64,000 bases of DNA from assembly GCA_014529385.2 (NCBI GenBank), contig CM043953.1, forward strand, positions 61,503,872 through 61,567,871. The letters are read 5' to 3'. Within the stretch, counting starts at the first letter, position 1. Each line of letters begins with the position of its first letter. Both the position numbers and the translations under genes were made by a program. Below are positions 22,390 to 31,136 of the stretch, one piece after another. Source of the DNA: Adiantum capillus-veneris. Taxonomy: Eukaryota; Streptophyta; Polypodiopsida; Polypodiales; Pteridaceae. The notes beneath the pieces are model-generated. The model did not search any database, was not told where the DNA came from, and saw nothing but the letters and a program-made list of their open reading frames with translations.

Positions 22390-23529
22390 TGTCCGGAGTT
22401 TTTTGGAGCAAGAGATTTCGCATATGTACATACACATGCATGGTGCATCGAATAAAGGATCGCCCAATTTCCTTAGCCAGGTGCTTATGTGGGGCCCACA
22501 TGTGTACATGTAGGACACCATGTACATAGTGTATCGATTTTCACTATTACCACTACCAGTGTGTTTTTTATACAATAAGGAGGAGTTGTTAGCGCGTAAA
22601 ACTTCTCGATGAAGCTATCCGTGGGCCAACGACATGAGGTAAGCAGGTGTGTCAGATGGCATCTAGTGGCGTCAAGAGGCCGAACGGGGTCAATACTTGC
22701 ACATGGATAAGTACAGACACGACGTGGGTGTTTTCTTGTGCTAATTATGTAGAGATGTCATCATGAGGACCACTTTTTGGGGCCAATTCACGTGGTTGTG
22801 AGACACATTATTGGAAAAAGCTGAGTACCAGATGTGCGGATGATGCAAAAAGGTGACAACTATGCACTGCGACATCAGTTTTTGGCCTGTTCAGGGTCCG
22901 TTTGAGGTCATCTAAAAGACCAAGGGTGCCCAAGTAAAAAATCTAAGTGTGGGAACTGAAAAAACAGAGAGAAGATCAGAAAAAACGTGGAGAACAGAGG
23001 AGGAACAGCCGCAGGTGTGTTTTTGGGGTTTTTGGAGCATGTTTTGGCCGTAAACTGCTCATCCGAGGTCGGATTTGAGCACTTTGACATTGTAGACTGG
23101 GGTTTTGGGCCCTTCCGGACGCGATGGCGCTGTCCATTTTGCCAAATTCCTCACTCTTTTCCTGTTTTTTTTTTCAGTGTAAGTTTCTCCTATGAGCGAA
23201 GTTTCTGCTCTAGTTTGTGATTGTATCAGGCTTATTTTACCCATATTGTGTGAGCTATCTGCCCCATTGGTGTTGGCCCAAGCTCAATTGTATCTAAACA
23301 TCAGAAATTCTCCTCTTTTGAGCTAATTTTTTTGGGTGTGTGTGTGTGTGTCAGTGTAGAGTGGGCAAGTGGATAGTCTCTCTCCTCTCACTCCAGAGGT
23401 GTGTTCCCTGTCTCGGCCAGGTGTGTTGTCTAAGCCGAGTGGTGCCCCATAGTGTGTGTGTGTGTATCTTCCCAAGAGTGTGTGTCGGGTCGTTATAGAG
23501 GCGCTGTGTGTGTTTTCATCCCGCTCACA
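22390..23529 (+). repeat. Element C 3' LTR
   Basis: It matches 18800-19947, starting TGTCCGGAG and ending CCGCTCACA. It follows the purine tract GCAGGCTAGGGGATGGG and is followed by ACGT. Confidence 0.85.
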
Positions 23530-23533
23530 ACGT

Positions 23534-24067
23534 GTATACATCTTTTTGTAACTATTGAAAAACCATGTATATTTTCTCAATAATGACAATGGTCTTGTAA
23601 CTATTACATTTGCAAAGCTTAACAATTAAGTGATTTTGCCTATGATGTTTACAATTATCATTGATTTACTTTCATCAATTTACTTTTGTCAGTTTTGTAT
23701 CTTTATTCTGCAAACAATACTATGGATGATGGAGTTAATGGTTATATTGTCTTGTGGGGACTACTTTGGGTCTATACCTTGCACTTTCTTTCAAAGGTGA
23801 ATCTGGGCTTGGCCAAAATGTTTTACTCTTTGGCGTCTCTATAAACGTCACTATATAAGGCTCTGCAACGTCGCTATGAGCATCGCTATAAGTAGCCTGT
23901 AACTGTCGCTATATAGAGACAAGTATAGCGACGCATATAGCGATTTTTATATCAATACTCATAGCAACGTTCTCGTAGCGATGGTCTTAGCGACGCCGGG
24001 GAGTATAAAAAATCAGTGTATTTATATCGCTAAAAAATGTCACAAGTGCACACAACCTCTTGTAGTG
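23534..24067. repeat. CACTA subterminal region and right terminus
   Basis: Between about 23830 and 24035 the motif GTCGCTATA (and one-base variants) occurs about five times on the plus strand, then about five to six times inverted as TATAGCGAC. The last 12 bases, CCTCTTGTAGTG, form the CACTA-type end. Such subterminal repeats are known in En/Spm-type elements as binding sites for the element's second protein. The 300 bases before the array are AT-rich with no gene. Confidence 0.8.
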
Positions 24068-24259
24068 TCATTTTAAAGATTTTTACATTTGCTTACTCTA
24101 GGGAAGCATTGTAAGCATTGACAAGGTTTAAGTTATCCTTTAAGTGTGTGCCTTGCATCCATCTAGCATCTTCAAAAATATAGTTTTAAACTTAATATGT
24201 CATAATAATCAATATCTAATTCTCCTAAATGATTTTCTCATATTAAACTGATCATTTAA
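24068..24259. other. AT-rich sequence between the CACTA end and element D
   Basis: No gene, repeat or motif is recognised. It is the only stretch that may be old flanking DNA. Confidence 0.4.
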
Positions 24260-25772
24260 TGTGGGGAAGGCCAGGGGAGAAAAAGCTAGAATATTGGTTA
24301 AGCTAGCAGACCGGCCACAGTAGGGATCCAAAGGGGGGGCCATCTGCAAAAGAGCCATGTGCAACAATGGGCTAAAAAGACCCTAAGGTTCAGCCCATTA
24401 AGACTTCCAAAATGCTAAGGTTCCAAAATTCAAAGGTTGTGTCCAAAGGTCAACCCTAGGGAAAATTGGATGCTTTGTGTGTGCCCTAAAAGTCTTTGCA
24501 CATCCCTAAATGGGAGGGGGCGAGCCCTTAAGGTAGGGGATGATAGAGAAAGCCACACACACACACACACACACACAGGCTCCCTTTACACAAAGGGAAT
24601 GAGGGACACATGTCAGCTCCCTAGGCCAGATGCCCACAAGGTGTGCCCAATTTCTATTGGATGACCCTTGAAGTGGACCAACGAAAATTAAGCTAGATTA
24701 AATCTAGTTTAATTAATTTAGAAACATTTAATAAAAGAAACCAATGAGAATTAAGTCTCCTAGAAGACTATTGGGCAGTCTCCCAAGGGGTCCAATGAGC
24801 ATTCAGGAGCCCCATGGCTTGCTTGATTCCTATTGGCCAGGAGGCAAAGGTGTCCAATGAGAGTTTAGTTTAATTATTTAATTACCTAAAGCTCTCACAA
24901 AAGGGGAAAGGGGGACACATGTCAGAAGGCTATCACTTATGCTGCTTAATTGTAATTGGCTTGACTTGGGGAGGGCCAATGAGGCTTTAGGAAGAGCATT
25001 TAGCAAGAGGGCTCGCCCAAGAGAGAGAGGGGGCTGATTTTTGCAAGGCATTATCACACACACACTCACACAAGCTCATGGTGAAGAAAGAGAAGACTAT
25101 CTCTTCCCAAGCTTTAATGGAGAACTCATCACCTACTCCAAGCTTGTGAGATAGAAGCCTACATCAACACTCTCTTGGCATGTGGATGCAAATCCAACCA
25201 AGAGCCAAGCTTCAATGCATGTTCATCTCCTCTACCAAGCTAATTACTAAGCTAAGCTATGCTACATATGAGTGATTATGTGAGGAGATGTGCATCTTTC
25301 TCGTAAGATACCCCTTCTTCCTCTCAATCTACTCTCATACCCTGCTAGCTCTGACCATCTTCGAAGGTGTGCGAGGTCTTGGGTCTGAGAACGGGGATAA
25401 TTCAAGTTGTGTTTGTTAAGTGTTTTTGCTTAGTGCATGAAGTTTCCATCTTCATTGCACTAGCTAGTCTTGAAGGAACACAAAGAATTATATTGTACAA
25501 TGTCTCTCTTGATGGGAGAAACCATAATACAAAGCCTTTTGGAGGGGGGACCAGCTCCATGAAAATCCGGTCCTCAATTGTTGTCAATAGCTTAATTGAT
25601 CTCTCTTTTGAAAGTATTGTCGATGCTATCTAACTAGGTCTTATGCTTTTTGTTGCTCTCTCTCCACCCAAGCACTCTTGTAATTCTCATTAGGAATCTA
25701 TTCTAATGAAATGCCCACTATGTTCATGCTAATTTCTACTACACATAAGTTATTAGGCCATTAAATGTTACA
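24260..25772 (+). repeat. Element D 5' LTR (left end tentative)
   Basis: The right end is fixed by TTACA followed by the primer site. The left end is set at TGTGGGGAAGG as the most likely TG start; the second LTR needed to confirm it is outside the window. A (CA)n run lies at 24554-24577. Open frames inside are short and match nothing. Confidence 0.5.
24554..24577. repeat. (CA)n microsatellite
   Basis: An unbroken CA dinucleotide run inside the element D LTR. Confidence 0.95.
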
Positions 25773-25773
25773 T

Positions 25774-25786
25774 TGGTATCAGAGCT
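25774..25786 (+). other. Element D primer-binding site (initiator Met tRNA)
   Basis: It reads TGGTATCAGAGCT. TGGTATCAGAGC is the common plant primer site complementary to the 3' end of initiator methionine tRNA. Confidence 0.85.
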
Positions 25787-26152
25787 CAAGGTTTTTCTTT
25801 TCTTGCTCAAGAAGGGAGGTCCTCAAGCTAGCTACAAATGGTTGGTATTATTAATTGCCTGTGAGTAAGTAGAATAGGGATTTTTCAGCCTTGCAGTGCA
25901 CCTGCCTTCGTGCAGTTAACGGGGCATCACCGTCGAGAGCTATGGTCTTAATAGTGGAGTCCTACGGGGATTGACAGGAGCCGGTGCTGTTTTGGTATCG
26001 ATAGACCCTCTTTTTTATTCCTTGCAATTAGTGGTATTGGAGCCACGGGTACAATAGCTTGAGTGCTTTTTCTAAAGGGGTAAAGAGTAGTAGCAACTAG
26101 GGCTTGAAGTGTCAAAGTACACCTAAAAAGTTTACACCTAAAAGTTGTTAGA
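25787..26152. other. Element D leader
   Basis: Non-coding leader between primer site and gag start. No further structure is seen. Confidence 0.5.
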
Positions 26153-26364
26153 ATGGCTAACAATAGTAAAGAGAGTGAAATTAATGTTGATAACTTTGAT
26201 TTTGCTCATAAGCAAGCTACTAATGATGCTTCAATGCTTGTTAACTATCTTGTTTCTAGGCTTCAACAAGCCATGGGCAATCCATCTCTCCAAAGTGAAG
26301 TGCAACGGCAGCTCCGTGCTCACGGGATTCTCCAAGCTCATCACCATGACGAGAGAAAACCTAG
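26153..26364 (+). pseudogene. Element D gag, N-terminal part
   Basis: It starts MANNSKESEINVDNFDF and runs 70 codons to KPS, where element E inserted at CTAG (26361-26364). Joining to 36662 keeps the frame for about 80 further codons. The residues read after 26365 are LTR sequence and not Gag. Confidence 0.6.
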
Positions 26365-28435
26365 TGAGTGGCATAAAATGGTAACCATCTTTTTGCAACA
26401 TTTGTCAGCCTACTCAACGTCCTCTTCCTCATATGTGTATATATTTTTCTATGCTATTAAGTGATCTAGAGTAAATTCCCCCTCTTGGTTTAACCTTTGT
26501 GGCGACACATACATTATACTCTTCCCAAAAATGTCACCTTCGTCATATATTTATATTACCACCCTTTTCTTTTTTGCTTTGTAAATAGAATAAGCATACA
26601 ATAACCAACTATAAACCACCAAACTTTCTTACCTCTTGTGAATTAGTAGTAGAAAAGTAATATATCCATCTTCCACCCCTTATAGATAAATTCCCATGGA
26701 AATCAACTCTCCACTTGTCTTTACCAAAGATTATGGTCCCTCTCTACAAGTCTTCTACGCCCCCTACATAGGTGGCCCAATATCTCTTAAGAATATACAT
26801 ATAGTTTCTCTCCTTTCAAAAAGACTCCAATTGTATATTCTCTTCACAAGCAAATAATATTGGGCCCTCCTCTATTTGTTTAAGCATCATAGCCTTTTGA
26901 AAAAGCATGATTCCCCTTGGATGCATACAAGCAAAGGGCCCATACAAGAAGACTTTGAAGCAAAAGGTTCCCTAGCCTAGTGTGGACCTTCCAAACCAAA
27001 TTCCTTGGTGCATGGGCGTGAATAATAGTCCAAATTCATATCAAACATGTTGAGAAGGTCAATTTTGCCTTTTGAAGCATGTCATTCCGAGCTACAGGTA
27101 AAAAGTTATGGTCAAAATAGTGTAAATCTGTCAGATTCGCAGCAAAAGGGAACTGTAAATCAAGTAAATCAACAGAGTGAGATCTTATTTTTCCCCTACT
27201 TATCTTCTAGAAGAGCAATGAGTGTTCAAGGTCACTTGCATGTGATGGGACCAACCTAAAGATGCTTTCTAAATGCCAAGACAGACAAGTTGAGATACCC
27301 CGCAGGAGCCACCCGTAGGGCCTCATGGTGGGGCCCACCTACATTATGCACCCCTATGGAGACTTCACGGTCTAAAATGATATTTTTGGTGAATAAATAG
27401 TCCCTTTTATGTCCAATATTCAATGAGTGGTCAAAGGACACTTAATTAGGTCTAATCACTTACTCTAATTAAGTGTAGCATAATCCCACTCCTACACAAC
27501 TATAAATAGCCCCCCTTGGAGAGACTCAAGGACACACACCTATATTTTCAACTTCATGTTGTTTCTTGATCAATAGTAGAGAAAACCCCAACTCTCCCTC
27601 TTTCACATCCTCCCTCCTAACCCTCCTCTTTGGAGGAAGTGCAACTCTATTATCCACTCTCTCCATTCTACAATCTCTTACTCCATCAACCCAATAAATC
27701 ATTTGTAGCACCTCAATAACTTGTAAATACATCATGATCTCTCTCATGGTTATGTTAATGATCATGAAATCATCTTAAATGTCGCAATTCGTGATGGTTA
27801 GCCAGCGTCTGTCCTCCCCTTAAAAGGTGTGCGAGAAATCAAGTAAGTGTTCTATTCTCAATTTACCATTGGTTTGTTTTCTCCACACTTATTCAATTGG
27901 TCTAAAGAAATTTCTCACTCCGACTCTCTTTTGCTTCATTACATATGCATGTGGATACCTCTCATGGTGATTTTATTTGTGTCACGGCATTGCATAGATG
28001 GAGATGAGCTCTCTATGCAAAGTGTGTTAGTTTGATGTAAGTGATTCTCTTGTGTGTTTGAGAGGCAAGTCTTGCACGCATGATTTTTTTGATTGGTGCT
28101 TGAGAGAGGAAGAGTTTGGATGTGTTATGGGTATTCTTATGGGGAGAAGGTGAATGCTATTCCACAAATTGCATATTTCATTTTTGATGCACGGCATTGG
28201 GTTGCATAATCGTTGATGGTGTTCAAGTGTCCAAAGTGTATATAGAGTAAGGGGGTTTTCAAAGTGTGTTGCTTGGGTGGGTGAGTGCAAGTGTTATTTT
28301 TTTTGATTGGTTTCCTTCTCCACTCCCAAAAGAAGGTGGTGCCCCAAGTAGTGTGCGTACCTCTTTACGAACATTTTGTGAGGGTAGGCCCATTGGTTTG
28401 GGTTTAGAGGCCCCATTTCAAAAAGCTCACCCTCA
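26365..28435 (+). repeat. Element E 5' LTR
   Basis: It matches 34577-36657 almost base for base and ends five bases before the primer site. A TATA box (TATAAATA, 27501-27508) marks the likely promoter about 1.1 kb into the LTR. Confidence 0.9.
27501..27508 (+). promoter_or_regulatory. TATA box of the element E 5' LTR
   Basis: TATAAATA followed by GCCCCCCTTGG. The same box is at 35712-35719 in the 3' LTR. It would place the RNA start some 30 bases downstream, giving U3, R and U5 parts. Confidence 0.65.
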
Positions 28436-28440
28436 TAAAG

Positions 28441-28458
28441 TGGTGCCCCCATGGAGGA
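28441..28458 (+). other. Element E primer-binding site
   Basis: TGGTGCCCCCATGGAGGA, five bases after the LTR. The ATG of the longest type-A frame (28451) lies inside it. Confidence 0.8.
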
Positions 28459-28705
28459 ACATATTTCCAAGTTACCTTCAAATTCTTTAGTGATGAACAA
28501 TGGAGTTCCCATCTATCCATTTCATTTTGGACAACACATTAGAGTAAATGTTCACATAGATAGAAAAGTCTTTTTCCAGCAACGCATTTTTTTTATGTTT
28601 GGTGCAGAAAGACTTAGAGAAATACTGGCATCACCCAATCAAATTATACTTCCAATCATTAATTATGAAACTTCTTTTGATGTTCACGTTTTCATTTTGT
28701 TTTAA
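28451..28705 (+). CDS. Type-A leader protein of element E (unknown function)
   Basis: The open frame has 84 codons from 28451, but relatives suggest the start at 28493 (MNNGVPIYPFHF), giving 70 residues. Conserved blocks are PFHFGQHIRVNVHIDRK, FFQQRIFFMFG, ERLREILASP and ILPIINYETSFDVHVFILF at the very end. These match 20682-20900 in element C and 42163-42358 in element G. It lies between primer site and gag, 83 bases before the type-B ORF to which it is distantly similar, so the two look like an old tandem duplication. No known domain is recognised. Length, end point and hydrophobic C-terminus are constant across elements, which argues for a real protein. Confidence 0.75.
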   Translation: MEEHISKLPSNSLVMNNGVPIYPFHFGQHIRVNVHIDRKVFFQQRIFFMFGAERLREILASPNQIILPIINYETSFDVHVFILF

Positions 28706-28788
28706 AGGCAGGAACAAGGAGTGGTGAAGGGGTGCTCAAGGGCCATATGAAGGAACGAGGTCTTCAAACCAACAACGAGGAGTAGCAC

Positions 28789-29001
28789 ATGAATCACGAT
28801 CAAAATAATGAACCTTTTAGGCCTATTGCTCGGCAATCCATTCATATAATCATCGCAACTAAGTTTAGGTTTCAGTCTATCATAAGGAGGATATTTGGAT
28901 CCACTCGCCTCAATGAAATCAATGCTTCAATAAATCCATTTATTCTACCTATGATAAAGTACGAATTAACAATGGATGTGTACATCTTCATTTTAATGTA
29001 A
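28789..29001 (+). CDS. Type-B leader protein of element E (unknown function)
   Basis: This 70-residue ORF starts MNHDQNNEPFRPIARQ and contains FRFQSIIRRIFG, RLNEINASINPFILP and ends KYELTMDVYIFILM. Its closest relative is at 41929-42141 in element G, which shares PFIPIARQ, RRI.G..RL.EI and NPFILP. It shares the general pattern F.PI..., FG..RL.EI, ILP.I.YE...DV.IFIL with the type-A proteins. Gag follows after 84 bases. No signal peptide, zinc site or catalytic motif is visible. Function unknown. Confidence 0.75.
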   Translation: MNHDQNNEPFRPIARQSIHIIIATKFRFQSIIRRIFGSTRLNEINASINPFILPMIKYELTMDVYIFILM

Positions 29002-29085
29002 TCAGATTTATAGTGTCAATAATCTTGTGCGGCCTGTAAGAGAAAAGTTTCTTTAAAAAAAGAGATTTAAAAAAGTCTAAACAAA

Positions 29086-31135
29086 ATGTCAAGTTCTTTT
29101 CCCACGTTCTATGCAAGAAGTGGGGAAGATGCGCAAGAGTTTCTTGACAACTTGGAGATGGCACATCTCATATCCGGGAGAGATGAAGAGGAAGTAAAGC
29201 TACGAGCCTTCCCGTTGGTTCTAAAAGCAGAAGCTAAAGCATGGTATGAGACCTTGCAACCCCAAATCAAGTCCAATTGGGAGAGACTGCGAGCAAGCTT
29301 CCTCTCCAAGTTCGGGCAAGGTGATACTTCTGAAGGACTATGGAAATGTCTAATTGGGCATAAGCAGGTATCACTTGAAGACTATCCCTCTTATGAAGCA
29401 ACCTTTGTCAATCTATGGGGTAGGTGGGAGGCTACATTAGAAAATCATGGTGGTGCACCTAACTTTCTAAAAAAGGAGAGATTCATGGTTGGCTTGTATC
29501 CACTTTTAAAGGCTAAAGTAGAGCTAAAATTCCCATCCACCTTCGAAGAAGCACGTGAGGTAGCCATCATCAAGTTTAGAAAACTACACTTCCAAGCACA
29601 TAGAGCAAGGGGTTTGAATGAAGTGAGTGAGAGGGAGTCTTCACAAACCATGGAAGCACCAATTAAGGCCCCTCTTGCACAATCTTCACAAATAGGAGAT
29701 AACTCTCAACAAGAGGTTTTACAAAGGCTAACTCAACAGCTTGAGAACCTCACTCTGAATCTAGTACAAGGCCTACCTCAACAACGACAACCAAGAGAAG
29801 GGAATCGCAATCAACGAAGACAAGCTCAAGAGTTGCGATGTTGGAATTGCAATGAAATGGGCCATGGCATGCACAATTGTCCACATCCAAGGCGACTTCC
29901 GGGAGACATATATCCCCCTAGACCGCCTCCTCTCACTATGCAACAAGAACAAGCTCAAGGCCCACAAATCCTTCGACGACCACCACCACCGGCAAATATA
30001 CCTCCCGTCCCACATGAGGAGGAAGAAAGATGAGTCAACGTCATCAAGCTAGAAGAGATAATAGATGAGCATACTCTAAACTTTGATGTTATGCCGGCAG
30101 AAAAACGCACAAGATCACATGATAAGGATGAAGACATGAGAAGTGAAGGAACAAATTCAGCCAGAAGGGACAAGAAGAAGAAGTCAAAGATGGAAGAAGC
30201 TGAAAGTAGCAGGAAGAAAAGATCAAGGCAAAGGGAAATTGGTATCAACGACTTCCCATTGGGAAAGGAGCTAGAGCCCTACAACATCTTGGAGGATTTA
30301 CAAACCCAAAAGCCAAACATTTCATGGCCTCAACTTCTACACCTATCAGCCAAAGTAAGAAGGCAATGGCCAAAGTTGGTAAGTACAAGAATTCCAAAAA
30401 AGAAAGCAAATCTTTCCATTAAGGTTGTGGCCTCAAAGCTACAAAAACATGTGGAACCCATTGTGGATGCTTACATAAGGGGTAAAAAGGTGTCTAATGT
30501 ATATGTCGATGGTGGAGCTCAAATGTGTGTGATCACGGAAAAATCAATGAACAAGTTAGGGCTTGAAATTACAAAGTCCTCTAATTGTCAAGCTAGGCTA
30601 GCCAACAACTCAAGTGTGAAGTGTTTGGGGATCATTGAAAATGTAAAAGTCTATGTATGTAACATAGATGCACGAGTGGATATGTATGTCATGCCAGCTA
30701 AGGGGGAGGGCTATCCCATCATCCTAGGGAGGCCTTGGCTCATTGCTGTGAATGTAGATCAAAAATGGGGAAGTGGTCGTTTGATTCTTAAGAAGGGTCA
30801 ACCGGTGGTGTATGATTGGCGAGAAGGAAAGCAACTAGATATCAACTATGAAACCACGGCAGATGAAGAGAGCGAGGAGGAGAGTCCCTACTCAAGTGAT
30901 GAGGAAGCATCAACCAGTGCATCAACCAGTGAAGAGGAGTCTTCTTTGGAGGTAATGGGAATTGTATTCAACGCCAACACTCAAGATGTCCCAGTAGAAG
31001 AAAAGCCAACAGACAATCACACATGAGGGGATGAAAGATTCCACCACCTTGAAGAAGGATTTGAGAAGATGCTTGCAAAAGATCTTACTTGTGAGGAGAA
31101 GAGGTCCTACATCAATATGTTAAGGAGGTATCCCA
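29086..31135 (+). pseudogene. Element E gag-protease region
   Basis: Gag starts MSSSFPTFYARSGEDAQEF, shows KAEAKAWYETLQ and a CCHC knuckle CWNCNEMGHGMHNC at residues ~252-265, then a Pro-rich end. A TGA at 30031-30033 interrupts it, and the same frame goes on through a Lys/Arg-rich linker (DFPLGKELEPYN) to the protease with VDGGAQMCVIT, a lengthened loop, and ILGRPWL. A second TGA at 31024-31026 is followed by the same frame until a frameshift near 31133. Because elements B and G read through here in one frame, both stops are taken as mutations. The protease site DGGA replaces the usual DSGA or DTGA. Confidence 0.8.
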
Positions 31136-31136
31136 A

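Larger units (their letters stand above)
18800..23529 (+). mobile_element. Element C: gag-only LTR element with a leader ORF
   Basis: LTRs at 18800-19947 and 22390-23529 start TGTCCGGAG and end CTCACA. The flanks are ACGT (18796-18799 and 23530-23533). The interior carries a primer site, a small leader ORF, a Gag related to that of element B and an acidic ORF. No reverse transcriptase, RNase H or integrase is present, so movement needed proteins from a related full element; the Gag start and the purine tract (GCAGGCTAGGGGATGGG) point to the element B family. After C, CACTA sequence resumes. Confidence 0.85.
1..24067 (+). mobile_element. CACTA (En/Spm-type) DNA transposon, right part, carrying nested LTR insertions
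   Basis: Three independent signals define this element. A TNP2-like transposase is read on the plus strand from base 4. A second ORF of the plant PTTA/En-Spm type lies at 10219-11345. The right end at 24056-24067 reads CCTCTTGTAGTG, the inverse of a CACTACAAGAGG terminus, and is preceded by a subterminal array. The left end lies before the window. Removing the nested insertions with one target-duplication copy each rejoins the transposase: across element A the frame continues without a shift. The possible 3-bp target copy at the right end is TCA (24068-24070); its partner is outside the window. The transposase has stops and frame changes, so this copy is not autonomous now. Confidence 0.85.

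Noticed and set aside
30031-30033. Programmed stop readthrough between gag and protease in element E
   Set aside because: Elements B and G read through this region in one frame with sense codons, so a mutation is simpler.
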